Of a DNA stretch of 64,000 nucleotides, positions 54,401 to 64,000 are shown one piece after another; positions within the stretch are counted from its first letter, which is position 1, and each line of letters opens with the position of its first letter. The position numbers were made by a program, and so were the translations under genes. Source of the stretch: Tridacna crocea (Eukaryota; Mollusca; Bivalvia; Cardiida; Cardiidae); NCBI GenBank assembly GCA_943736015.1, contig OX031064.1, positions 34,647,361-34,711,360 on the forward strand, given 5' to 3'. The notes beneath the pieces were generated by a model. It was given only the letters and a program-made list of their open reading frames with translations. It had not been told where the DNA came from and searched no databases.

Positions 54401-55240
54401 TATACTTCTTCCGCTGATGAAATTTTGGTTGCAACCAAACTGACGTTGGTGTGACAGAATTATAATATTTCCGCTGATAGAATTTGGTTGCAACAAAACT
54501 AGCGCTGGTGTGCCCAAAACAGTCCTTCCGCTGATAAAATTTGGTTGCTACCAAACTGACACTGGTGTGGTGTGCCCACAACAGTCCCTCTGCTGATATT
54601 TTTGCTTGCATGGAAACTGACGCTGGTGTGCAAAAAGTATAGTCTTCCCTCTAAAATTTTTTGTTCTACGGAAACTAACACTGGTTTGGTCGCAACTGTT
54701 GTTACTCTGAAAATTTGGATGGAGGGAAAGGGACGCCTACAGTGAACCCTCTTTTGAAAAATATTGATTGCATTCAAACTGAAGCAGATGTGCTCACATC
54801 CTCGGATACCCCGGGGTCTCCCTATTTGCTACGCTACATCGACCCCTGGGACAATTAATTGAATTTCCCTCGCTTTACCGCTGGCCGAATGCTGGCTTTT
54901 CATTGGTTCCATCATCATTTTGTGATGGGCGAGTGGACTGTACGCTATGACGTTTCGTATCGATTTTCGGCGGATGATTCAAAGTTTTATTAGTCAATTG
55001 TCCCAGGGTCGATGTAGCGTTGCAAATAGGGAGACCCTGGGGTATCCCAGGATGATGTGCCCACAGCAGTCCTTACTCTGAAATATTTTGATTGCATGAA
55101 AACTGACACTGGTATGCCAACAACAGTCGTTTATCTGAAAAATTTTGATTGCATTGAAAATGAAGCTAGTGTACCCACAACAGTCTTTACTCTGAAAAAT
55201 TTTGGTTGCACAGGAACTGACGCTGGTGTGCCTACAGTGG
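51450..55240. repeat. 57/59-bp minisatellite array, two unit types
   Basis: More than 50 units of GTTGCAACCAAACTGACGCT then GGTGTGCC, followed by either CACAACAGTCC (57 bp) or AAAAGTATAGTTC (59 bp), then TTCCGCCGATAAAATTTG. The two types are interspersed. Units decay towards both edges, most at 54.6-55.2 kb. The minus strand is largely stop-free in all three frames, giving open stretches of 292 and 338 codons that I regard as non-genic because the 59-bp units shift frame. A MULE-like element interrupts it at 54797. Confidence 0.93.
54797..55054. mobile_element. MULE-like MITE with ~60-bp inverted ends inside the minisatellite
   Basis: Left CATCCTCGGATACCCCGGGG, right CCCTGGGGTATCCCAGGATG; the arms extend through ATTTGCTACGCTACATCGAC. 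Flanked by ATGTGCTCA (54788-54796) and ATGTGCCCA (55055-55063), one mismatch. 258 bp. Confidence 0.88.
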
Positions 55241-56210
55241 GACTTATTATTATGATTGCATCTAGAGCAGAAAATGGGAAAACACTTTTGCTTCATACTG
55301 TTGAATCATTTTCTTGCGTCATGATGAAGCAGAAGTGATCATTAAAAGTCAAACCAGTGCGAAATACAACATGATATTCGCGGAAATATAAGTCATTGTT
55401 ACTTACGGTGGTAATTTAATACCATCATAGATTATGGATATGGAGCAACATTTTTCAAGCAACAATTTGTTATCTTGCTTCGTGGTTGTTCTATGCTGAA
55501 AAAAAATGATTTTTAACCGATGTACATAAAAACAGATCGTGAACTAAAATATCATACAACTTTGTGGTATGTTTTGTCTGGTTAAACAAATTTGGCCACT
55601 TAATCTATTGGTTTTTTTTTTGTGTGTTATATTACTTTTATTTTTGTTTTTGCTAACGAACAGCGCACGTAAAATCCCTTTCTTGGATCACTGGCTCGAA
55701 TGATATGTGAAGTTGTGAGGGATGAATCATTTAAAAGACACAGTACTTACCAGAATTTTCCTGGGAAATAATGCCATGTTGTAACGTGTTGCCTATGGTA
55801 CCGACCCTGATTATTCATTAGTCAGTCGACTTGATCGTACCAGAGCTAAGAGCTTGACACCCTCCACAAGTGTATCTTGAAATACGTTCGATTTATTCTT
55901 GTTAGGCTAACCGCAAATACATGTATATCAAAATTAAAAATACTAAAAGTTTTACAATTTTGAATAAATAACAGGTAGGAAAAAAAAAAAAAGAATTAAT
56001 TTGTATGATTTTAGCAGTGGTGACGCTACAGCGATACAGTTGGAAGGGATGAAAAATGCATCGCCTTTTATAATTACATGGGAAAAAAAGCTTGCAGTTG
56101 CTCCTGAATGTTTTCGAAATGCACCCTTTACTTCAAAGCTAGAACCCGTGAAAATTTCAGGCTGAAGTTTTACACTAGTGTACAGGACAATAGTGTATTT
56201 TCATGGTACT
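55241..56210. other. No gene recognised
   Basis: AT-rich, with an A-run at 55979. No splice-bounded open segment stood out. Confidence 0.5.
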
Positions 56211-56255
56211 GGATACCGTACTGGATACGGTACTGGATACCGTAATGGTAGCCGT
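56210..56255 (+). repeat. 12-bp tandem repeat
   Basis: GTACTGGATACC and variants occur about four times. Confidence 0.75.
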
Positions 56256-56299
56256 CCGTCCTCCCGTTGTTCCTTCCTTCCGTCATTCTGTTATACCAT

Positions 56300-56875
56300 C
56301 TGTCTCCCCGGAGCATAACTCAAAACATATTTGAGGTGTAAACACGATACTTCACAGTTTGGTAGATCTCATCAAGGAGAATTGCAGTATACAATAAATA
56401 TAAATTTTGATTGCATAGTTCAGGAGTTATTGCCCTTTGTTATTTTTCTTACTTAAATTTTGTCCAGAGCATAAATAAAAAACTATTAGAAGTGTAGACA
56501 TGATAATTCACAGGTGCATAGATTATATTAAGGAAAAATACGCTGCTCAAGATTCGTAACTCTTGGTTGCATAGTCAAGGAATTATTGACCTTTGTTATT
56601 TGTTCTCACTTTAATTTTGTTCAGTGCGTAACTTGAAACGACATGAGATGTAAATATGAAATTTCACCTGTTGATAGGTAACATTGATGAGAAGTGCCGT
56701 GTACAATAACCATAACTTTCGTGCGTAACTTGAAACGACGTGAGATGTAAATATGAAATTTCACCTGTTGATAGGTAACATTGATGAGAAGTGCCGTGTA
56801 CAATAACCATAACTTTCAGTGCCATGAATTAGAAGTTGTTGCCCTTTGTTGTTTCCCATGCTTGTTTTGTTTTCA
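56300..56875 (+). repeat. ~180-bp diverged tandem repeats with a recent 95-bp duplication
   Basis: Units share GCATAACTCAAAACATAT, TTCACAGGTGCATAGAT, AACTCTTGGTTGCATAG and TTATTGCCCTTTGTTATT. Within them 56628-56722 and 56723-56818 are almost identical (CGTAACTTGAAACGACATGA to CAATAACCATAACTTTC). Confidence 0.78.
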
Positions 56876-56899
56876 TACTAAGTTTAGACCATAACCATA

Positions 56900-56993
56900 A
56901 CAGGAGACGCACATCCTCTATTGAGCAAGCATTCGATGGAGGATGGCCATGTCAACATGGCTTTTGTTCGCATTCAGATGACGCTTGTTTAAA
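56900..56993 (+). CDS. Weak candidate exon
   Basis: Between CATAACAG and GTACGT an open segment reads RRRTSSIEQAFDGGWPCQHG then FCSHSDDACLK. Splice signals are good and Cys/His spacing is suggestive, but no family is recognised and no partner exon was found. Confidence 0.2.
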
Positions 56994-57347
56994 GGTACGT
57001 ATGTTGATGACGTCACACAGATGTCATGAACGACACGTACGGAAATACAATTCTCTAAGGATATTGAAATATTTTTTCCAGCTTTCAGCAAATGAGAAAA
57101 TTATTTTTTTTTTCGTCTGCTCTTGGCCAGGAAGAAAAACAATATCTGATGAAAGATCAAAAGATGATTTCATTTGTGAGCACCAAAGTTAATTATTTTT
57201 ACTGATATCTTCTCCACATGTGGTGTACAGTCGGTGACATTACATTTGATATTTCGCCCAAATAACATCTTAGTTATAAGTTGTATATACATTTTTTCAT
57301 CCAGCGGAGAATATCAAATTTGAACAACGACCTATGTAAAGGCGGCT

Positions 57348-57779
57348 TTAACCCTTATTCTGCTGATCAACTCTTTACCAAACAATCCTGATTTTTAACT
57401 GAAAGAGAATACCTTTGAAAACATTGTGGGAAAAGGAGAAAATGCTGGTAACCAGCATTTTCTCCTTTTCCCACAATGTTTTCTTCCCTATCAAAGATAT
57501 AAATCATCATTTCAGCTACATCTAATTTGTCGTCTGTAACTGCTTTCAAGTTCGTAGAGTTGAAAATTTTGTTTTTTGGTAAAGAGTTAACTAAATTAAA
57601 GTTTTCATTTCGATAATATAACCCAAAATACTGCCATTTCAAATTTGTGATTTTGGGAATAATATATCTTTATCGGACAGTGTAGATCCAAGATCAGACT
57701 GCACGTTCTGTGCAGTCTGATCTTGATCTACACTGTCCGCAAAAGGTCAGTGAGTCGCGCTTAACAGCCTAAGGGTTAA
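57348..57779. mobile_element. Family F element split by a family A MITE
   Basis: Left TTAACCCTTATTCTGCTGAT, right ACAGCCTAAGGGTTAA, hairpin AGATCAGACTGCACG / CGTTCTGTGCAGTCTGATCT. Confidence 0.83.
57366..57590 (+). mobile_element. Family A MITE nested in family F
   Basis: ATCAACTCTTTACCAAACAA to TTTTTTGGTAAAGAGTTAA; perfect palindrome. It landed 18 bases inside the F left end. Confidence 0.88.
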
Positions 57780-57859
57780 TGCATTTTCTTGAAACACTAC
57801 AACGAGGTACTCGTTACACAGTATAGGTCCTTTTTTGTAGTAATTATAAAACTCGGGTG

Positions 57860-58008
57860 AATCATGAGGTAGACTATATTGTCACATGACTTGCAGAAAA
57901 GATAATGAGGTAGAGTTGTCACATGACTTGCAGAAAGGATAATGAGGTAGAGTTCTCACATGACTTGCAGAAAGGATAATGAGGTAGAGTTCTCACATGA
58001 CTTACTGA
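57860..58008 (+). repeat. ~37-bp minisatellite, four units
   Basis: Units of CACATGACTTGCAGAAAGGA plus TAATGAGGTAGAGTTCT. Confidence 0.87.
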
Positions 58009-58653
58009 AACGTTGACAACTTAACACCCCCCCCCGCCCAACTTTCGACCCACGTCAGCCTTGGCGGACTGTGCTGGTTGATAAACTTTGATACTTGCAG
58101 ATGGAATAAATTACCTTTTTCTGTAGCATGGTTGGTCTATATTGTGCGAAAGATAAGGTAAAAAGCGGAAACAGCAATGTAAAACGGAAAGGATCACAAA
58201 TTTTCAGTAAGGGAGGTGGGTTGGGGGGGGTTATTCCACTTAAGGACAGTTTTGAACGTAGGACAACTGCACAAATGATTCCGATGCTCTATGATACGAT
58301 CTTTGCAAGCGAAAAACTAGGAAACTGGGAAAAGGGTGGAACACTTAATACCAAATTTGGGCCAAAATGGTCCGGACATGGCCGGTTCGCCGATGACGGC
58401 CTTGCACCGACCGCAATATTAAAATAAGGTGCCATGGAAAACTGTTTTCCAAAAGAAAAATACAAAATAAAACAAAGCCAAGTTAGAACCAGGAATTTGT
58501 TTATCTACACGTAAGCATTCGTGGGCAGCAGAGTGACATTGTATTGTCAACAACTGCTAGAACGTTGGTCTTATTCGACAAAACAGGTGTTACGCCATCT
58601 GAGACCGTATTGGCACAGAATACTTGGAGTTTATCCGCTAAAATGAAAATATT

Positions 58654-58861
58654 TTAACCCTTTACCAAACGATCCCTGGTTTTTACGACCCTCAGATGGA
58701 AGCCTTTTGAAAACATTGTGGGAAAAGGAGAAAATGCTGGTAACCAGCATTTTCTCCCTTTCTCACAATTTTTCCACTCTACATAAAAAAATCAGTGTTT
58801 GAGTTACGTTTATTTGTCGTCTGCATTTCCTTTCAAATTTTGTCGTTTGGTACAGGGTTAA
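58654..58861 (+). mobile_element. Family A MITE
   Basis: TTAA both ends; the right arm has lost about 20 bases (GCATTTCCTTTCAAATTTTG). Confidence 0.85.
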
Positions 58862-59012
58862 AGGAACGAATTCATAGAACCTTAATGCTTCAGGAAAACA
58901 CTGTGGCAAGAGAAGAAATTGCTCGGTACGAGCAATTTCTTCTCTTTTCACAATGTTTTCAAAAGGCTGTTATCTGCAACACTTTGAAAAAAAGTTGTCT
59001 GTAAAGGTGTTA
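58858..59012. mobile_element. Short C-core MITE sharing a TTAA with the previous copy
   Basis: Core GCTCGGTACGAGC with arms GAAAACACTGTGGCAAGAGA / CTCTTTTCACAATGTTTTCA; right end GTAAAGGTGTTAA. Confidence 0.7.
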
Positions 59013-59469
59013 AAGTGTTAGAGTACAACGTCCGACGTCACTCACACATGCTACGTGTTTTAAACCTCAACGATCATGCTGGGGCGAAAGGCGTTAGTGA
59101 CGAAAACCACGCTGTGCGATCTATCACACTGAAATCGGATGAAAGACCGATCTTTATTACTGTAGATTTCACACTCTTTTGTAATTGATTTTTTTACAGA
59201 CTTTCCAAAAAAAAAAAAGAAGCTGTCGCAGAATACAATTTTAATTCGGATCATTCGATTGACTCTTTTTTACAGGGTAGAAAATAATGTAGAAAAAGGA
59301 TATTAACATTGGAGCATTTTCATTTTCCACATTCTCTTTCAATAGTGTCATTTCATAAGGTCGTTAAAGGTACGTTAAAAAAGAGTTCATCCCATTTTTC
59401 TGTAGCAGGAAGAAAATTACTGTTTTATAAGTAAAATCGATAAGGACGTGACTGCTTACCCCCTATTTC

Positions 59470-59545
59470 AGTGGTGGGAATGCCGCCAGTAGAATTTGAA
59501 CCCAGGACTCTACAAACTGAGCTCTGAGGTCAACTATTAATTGGT
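59470..59545 (-). repeat. tRNA-like SINE fragment
   Basis: On the minus strand GAGCTCAGTTTGTAGAG (A-box-like) is followed closely by GGGTTCAAATTC (B-box-like). The spacing is too short for a tRNA. Confidence 0.4.
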
Positions 59546-59747
59546 ATAGGATTCGAAATGTATTTATCAGCCGTTATGCTATGGAGACCCTATAGCGTTA
59601 CTAACTAAATAGATACATGTAATTTCATTGTAAAACTGAAAATTGAAAGCATTTAATTATTTGTTTTCATGTATTCCTGTATTGAACAGCCATGTTCTAT
59701 GAAAAAGGGGCTTAGTGAGTCTGAAAAATTATCGACTCATGTGACTA

Positions 59748-59822
59748 AACAATAGCAAAACATTTCGACTCGTGTCAGCCTGCACAGGCTGACATGAGTC
59801 GAAAGGATTTGCTATTGTTTGA
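59748..59822. repeat. Long hairpin related to family E
   Basis: AAACAATAGCAAAACATTTC and CGACTCGTGTCAGCCTGC pair with the mirrored GACATGAGTCGAAAGGATTT and GCTATTGTTT. Confidence 0.78.
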
Positions 59823-59982
59823 TTTTCTGCATGTGAAAGCATCAGTCTACTCTATGAAACAGTCAATTGTTATACAAAACGGATTTTATGGATCCATTAA
59901 GATGCGATTGATCACGTAGTATAAAACATCACATTGATGCATTAATCCCCCATTTGCCAGAGCATGACATTTGTTTTGATTT

Positions 59983-60212
59983 TTAACTCTTTACCAAACG
60001 ATAAAATTGTAGACTGGTCCAAATTCAAAGCACTTTCAAACGACAAAACAACTATCACTCAAAAATTGAATTTTGTTTCCAGCAAGATAGAGAACATTGA
60101 TGGGAAAAAAGAATATGCTGGTTTTTCAGCATTTTCTCCTTTTCCTACCATGTTTTCAGAAGTTTTCTTTCAAAAGGTCATTAAAAGTCGGGATCGTATG
60201 GTGAGGGGTTAA
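59983..60212 (-). mobile_element. Family A MITE, inverted
   Basis: TTAA both ends; palindrome centre reduced (GCTGGTTTTTCAGC). Confidence 0.85.
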
Positions 60213-60255
60213 AGCCAACTCTGCTTGCGGTTGAGAAGTCTTTGTCTATATTTCC

Positions 60256-60485
60256 TTAACTCTTTACCACACAATCCTGACTTTTAACAACCCTGAGAGA
60301 GAAGCCTTTTGAAAACATTGTGGGAAAAAGGAGAAAATGCCGGTAACCAGCATTTTCTCCTTTTCCCTCAATGTTTTCTACACTGCTGGGAACAAATTTC
60401 AATTTTTGGGTTACATTCATTTTGTCGTCTGCAAATGCTTTTGATTTCGACTAGTCTGAAATATTGTCGTTTGGTAATGAGTTAA
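60256..60485 (+). mobile_element. Family A MITE
   Basis: TTAA both ends; near-perfect palindrome. Confidence 0.9.
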
Positions 60486-60821
60486 AGAACCAACTTGCAA
60501 AACAAACTGTAGTTTATTGACTTTTTAAAACCCATGAGTAACAGGAAATTAATATTTTGAAAAGGAAAAAAAATCTAAATATCTTTTTACTAGGTCAAAG
60601 ATTCTTTTGTTCACGACAGTCTCCTTCTTTTGTTTTATACACGTAGTTATTTTTCAGTCACTGACCGCTTGGTTATCGATAAAGTTGTCACATAAAATAT
60701 GATATACTTGATAAAGTTGGTTTCCTAAAGTCAAATGATCCGCCAAAAATTTGTAAAAAGAGACCGACAATGAAGTAAGCTTTTGAAAACAAAAATATCA
60801 AATTGGTGTGTGATGAGAAGA

Positions 60822-60852
60822 GGGGGGGGGGGGGGGGGGGGGGGGCGGGGAT
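60822..60852 (+). repeat. Poly-G run
   Basis: About 24 consecutive G, then GCGGGG; likely unstable and hard to assemble. Confidence 0.9.
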
Positions 60853-60991
60853 TACGAAATTTTAAGATTAAACGGGAAGAAAAAAAGTTTTATGAAAATG
60901 TATGTGATTTGATACGATATATTGTAAAGGTGCACATTGCATATTGAAGTCTGGATTCAGATTTATGAGCTCCGGAATGATCTCGAATGCG

Positions 60992-61209
60992 TTAACCCTT
61001 GTCCTGATAAAAAAGTCAAATGAAAAATTCTGGTCGATAGGATAAATCTGAATAATTCTACATGAATCTCAAATGTATACTTTGAAGAGAAATGTCTACA
61101 TATCGGACAATGTAGATCAAAGATCAGACTGCACGTTCTGTGCAGTCTGATCTTGATCTACATTATCCGCAAAAGGTCAGCGAGTCGCGCTTAACAGCCT
61201 AAGGGTTAA
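60992..61209. mobile_element. Family F TTAA element (reference copy)
   Basis: TTAACCCTTGTCCTGATAAA to ACAGCCTAAGGGTTAA. Hairpin CAATGTAGATCAAAGATCAG against CTGATCTTGATCTACATTAT, then GGTCAGCGAGTCGCGCTTAA. CCCTT/AAGGG termini inside TTAA place F near the A-D group although the interior is unrelated. Confidence 0.85.
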
Positions 61210-61329
61210 TATATGATCCTAGCTTATCATCATCTATCTTTCTGCACGAACCATTTAGGAAAAGATTCAGATATAAATCCATTAGGCTATGCATGTAATC
61301 CATTAGGCTAAACATTCGACTCGAAGCGC

Positions 61330-61505
61330 TTTTGTAGAAAGTTTTGAATGGAAGTAGAAGAAAATGCTGGTAACCAGCATTTTCTCCTTCTACCACAACT
61401 ATCTTACCTCGCCACAATACAAATTTTAATTTTTTAGTCGCACTTGTTTCTTTTGGTCTGCAGGTTGGACAAGTCTTTGATTTTGTGGTCTTGTAAAATT
61501 TAAGG
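61330..61505 (+). mobile_element. Decayed family A MITE
   Basis: Perfect centre GCTGGTAACCAGC with short arms; right side CAGGTTGGACAAGTCTTTGA. Confidence 0.7.
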
Positions 61506-61509
61506 GCCA

Positions 61510-62015
61510 ACTTAAATTGCCGGCCTTCACCATTTTTTTACAGTTTATTCTTCTGTCAGCGACTATGTGTTACCAGAACCATAATAATATCTTAACTTAA
61601 GGTGGTATGAGCCAAATTTGCCTGCAATTTCTCTCTCTTCCCCCCCCCTACGAGTCACAATGTACTTGCTCTTGTCTTGTTTAGGTTTCTTTTAAATTTA
61701 GTTGGGGAAAAAACGACCAGTTTGACTTACGGTATTTAAATTATAATTATGATTATTTGGTAAATTAAAGTTAACTTTTTATCATTTACAGTATTCCAGA
61801 AATAAGTTGATGTAAAACGAAAGAGGATTTACTGTCTATTGTGACGTATCGTATTGCAATTTACAATACCGGGTTTTCCCAGGTGTCATTAGGACAGTAT
61901 TGACGTCACAATGCGGTTTTCTGCTCGATAAATCTTAGGAATGTGAAACGTTATCTACCGTATCGTAAAATTCTATTGATTGCTGTTATCTAATATCCAA
62001 ATGATTATAGCCATG
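61510..62015. other. No gene recognised
   Basis: AT-rich with a short CCCCCCC tract at 61640. Nothing else seen. Confidence 0.5.
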
Positions 62016-62017
62016 AT

Positions 62018-62097
62018 TTAACCCTTAACCAAATAATCCCGAATTTTAATGACCCTTAGGAAAAATGCCGTTGAAAACATTGTGGGAAAAGAATACT
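62018..62097 (+). mobile_element. Left half of a family A MITE
   Basis: TTAACCCTTAACCAAATAAT to AACATTGTGGGAAAAGAA, broken inside the palindrome arm. Confidence 0.75.
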
Positions 62098-62185
62098 GAT
62101 GTGTTCGTCAAACAACCTGTCTACAAGATTCAAAATTCGTATTGTTTATTCATGGTTTGTTTCTCCATTCCTCCCTCATTCCCCC

Positions 62186-62224
<39 letters not shown>

Positions 62225-62235
62225 TCTCTCTCTTT
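62186..62235 (+). repeat. (CT)n microsatellite
   Basis: TCTCTCTC run of about 34 bases plus a shorter one. Confidence 0.9.
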
Positions 62236-62499
62236 CTGTTTTTCTTTTTTTCCAGCCTCACAGACTATAGAGTCAGCCTTCTAATAGATTTTGCACCAAG
62301 AATGAATTTAGCTATTACACTGTTTCTCTACATTGCTTTTACCTAAGAATTAAAAAAAGAAACGGAAAGAACAGCGCTCGACATAAAACTGGGCCATTTT
62401 ACATACTTGACAAATTTTTGACCTAGTGATCGATATTTTTTATCGGCTGTAAACCTGACCGCAAGCTATTGTGGTATCCATGAAGCTGCAGGCTGGCAA

Positions 62500-62592
62500 A
62501 TTTAGGGACCTTTTGCGGACAGTGTGGGTTAACATCAGACGGCACAAAACGTGCAGTCTGATCTTGGATCCACACTGTCCGATAGACGGATT
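62500..62592. mobile_element. Partial family F element
   Basis: Hairpin CAGACGGCACAAAACGTGCA / GTCTGATCTTGGATCCACAC. Confidence 0.6.
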
Positions 62593-62754
62593 TAGAATAC
62601 TATCACCCACATTTATCTGGAGCTCTGTGGGCTAATCTAGCAGAGTAAGACAAAACTTATACATACCGGTTGTCGGACAAATAAACGAAAAGCAAAAGAC
62701 TTTGATTTCGTGTTCCATCAGACAGCTTTATAGTCAGTCGTCTTATGAACCTCC

Positions 62755-62982
62755 TTAACCCTTTCCCAAACGACAAACTTTTGGACTAAACCAAATTGAA
62801 AACATTTGCAGACGACAATTCAGCTCTTGCTGAAAAGATGATTTCTGTCTACGATAGGGTAGAAAACATTGTGGGAAAAGGAGAAAATGCTGGTTACCAG
62901 CATTTTCTCCTTTTCCCACAATGTTTTCAAAAGCTACTATTCCAGACCCGTAAAAACCAGGGATTGTTTGGGAAAGGGTTAA
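62755..62982 (-). mobile_element. Family A MITE, inverted, C-like ends
   Basis: TTAACCCTTTCCCAAACGAC to TTGTTTGGGAAAGGGTTAA with a perfect A palindrome; same sub-type as 11955. Confidence 0.9.
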
Positions 62983-63221
62983 CTCAAGAAATGCCTCCTT
63001 AACTCGAGACCAGACGATAAAAAGTCAGATTTGTCTAAAGCGGACAAAAATGATCACAAGCACCGTATCACTAAAGCAGCACAATCAGAGAACGCAAGTG
63101 ATTTTTCAAAGTTCATCAGTGACCTAAACCTTTGACCCGTGTGATCCATAAACAATAGGGCACCTCCATGGGTCGTGAGCAACACTTGTATAAAGTTTCA
63201 GAGTCCTAGATCAAATGGCTT

Positions 63222-63455
63222 TTAACCCTTTACCCCATAAGGCATTTCTATGGTAGATATATCTCTAATTGATCCTAAATTACAGCAATAATGAAGCCGT
63301 TTCTTATGTGTATATGACACCTTTTGATAGTCTAGAAAACATTGTGGCAAAAGGTGAAATTGCTGGTCACGAGCAATTTCACCTTTTGCCATAATGTTTT
63401 CCAAAGGCTCCTACAAACAATGAGTAGAAATGAGTATCTATGGAGTAAAGTGTAG
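63222..63455 (-). mobile_element. Family B MITE, inverted
   Basis: TTAACCCTTTACCCCATAAG left; right end TATGGAGTAAAGTGTAG, TTAA lost. Confidence 0.85.
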
Positions 63456-63464
63456 AGCCCGGAA

Positions 63465-63560
63465 ACTAAACAGTGCGGACGGATTTACGGACAGACAGAC
63501 AGTCATGGTTTTGGGCGGATTTACGGACGCACGGACAGACAGAGAGTCATGGTGAAACCT
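63465..63560 (+). repeat. ~60-bp direct duplication
   Basis: GGCGGATTTACGGACGCACG and GGACGGATTTACGGACAGAC units, each followed by AGAC..AGTCATGGT. Confidence 0.65.
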
Positions 63561-63599
63561 AAATACTCCTCTACTTCGTAGGTGGGTATATTTAAGTGT

Positions 63600-64000
63600 T
63601 TGCATACGCCATAATGAATATGCCTCAAATGAAGTAGAAATTTGTGAAAAGGTAAAAAACTTTCTAAGAAAGAGAGAAAATGCGTTTGATTAATCTAACT
63701 GCCTTTTTAATGTGTCCCTCTGCCTCTGTCTTTCCGGGTCTCTCTTTCAGTCTCTTTCATATGCCCATAGTCTTCTTTTGTCTCACTCTCCTCTTCGCCT
63801 TGCAGTTTACCTCAGAGATTTCAAGAAAGTTTGATGTACTTCTCGGAATAAATCACATACTTTCACAGATAAGTGATTTATCAATATGTCAAAATTTTAG
63901 AGAACGATAGGTTGTCAGGATTTTCCCTTTAAACCCTAACCTGTAAAGCCTTCTAGCCTATATACCGAATGATATTTTTTCAAATCTTACTTTTTGGAGA
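63600..64000. other. No gene recognised
   Basis: A 76-codon plus-strand open stretch here is hydrophobic and looks like chance in a pyrimidine-rich region. Confidence 0.5.

Noticed and set aside
51450-55240. CRISPR array or long repetitive protein gene
   Set aside because: Units are contiguous with no unique spacers, the genome is eukaryotic, and the 59-bp unit breaks frame; the long minus-strand ORFs exist only because all frames are open.
58128-58427. 99-codon plus-strand ORF as a gene
   Set aside because: No splice signals, no recognisable motif, glycine run derived from a G tract.
62065-62346. Ser-Leu repeat protein
   Set aside because: Translation of a (CT)n microsatellite.
5288-62982. 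Many short ORFs sharing a VGKGENAGNQHFLLFPQCF peptide
   Set aside because: They are translations of the MITE palindrome on either strand, not a protein family.

Overview
The window is eukaryotic nuclear DNA, AT-rich, with small exons separated by repeat-filled introns. The repeats suggest a marine or freshwater bivalve mollusc: a tail with core AGGGCCATCATGGCCCTCTT, a tail with core CACCTTGAGCACTTTGTGCT, tRNA-like SINE pieces, a Penelope-type retroelement and TTAA-flanked MITEs. The species assignment is inference from repeat style. No bacterial or organellar features were seen.

Two genes carry the coding content and lie head to head. On the minus strand (about 2.7-19.2 kb, 5' end unresolved and further right) a chain of 14 exons with compatible splice phases encodes about 490 residues: an acidic stretch, a helical middle and a helical-repeat C-terminus, ending at a stop with an AATAAA about 27 bases beyond it. 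I read it tentatively as a relative of SLF2/FAM178 (SMC5-SMC6 localisation). On the plus strand (24.9-34.7 kb and on) is DNA polymerase lambda (POLL): a BRCT exon, five further exons through the 8-kDa lyase and fingers regions, and the first metal-binding aspartates of the palm. The later POLL exons (third catalytic Asp, thumb) were not found in the remaining 29 kb. Polymerase lambda fills gaps in base excision repair and end joining, so both neighbours may be genome-maintenance genes.

Repeats dominate the rest. About 50 near-complete and about 20 partial copies of related TTAA-flanked, piggyBac-like MITEs occur (A: core GCTGGTAACCAGC; B: GCTCGTGACGAGC; C and D: GCTCGTAACGAGC), roughly one per kb. 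Each is built round a long near-perfect palindrome, with ends close to TTAA-CCCTTT and AAAGGG-TTAA. They sit in introns of both genes, abut sharing one TTAA, nest inside one another and inside other repeats, and one carries a 32-base near-copy of a POLL exon. Further families are F (TTAA ends, palindromic AGATCAGACTGCA core), E (GGCCTGCAA ends, CAGCCTGCGCAGTCC core), MULE-like TIR elements with 9-bp duplications, a hAT-like element and a 1.1-kb foldback.

Layout: 0.7-1.45 kb, ~160-bp tandem repeats; 2.7-19.2 kb, minus-strand gene with MITEs in nearly every intron; 21.5-22.9 kb, short tandem repeats and foldback; 24.9-34.7 kb, POLL with a Penelope insertion in an intron; 35-51 kb, MITEs, MULE-like, hAT-like and ~170-bp tandem repeats; 49.7-50.0 kb, 39-bp minisatellite; 51.4-55.2 kb, a 57/59-bp minisatellite split by a MULE-like MITE; 56.3-56.9 kb, ~180-bp tandem repeats; 57-64 kb, more MITEs. 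Coordinates of repeat edges were read by eye and may be off by a few bases.
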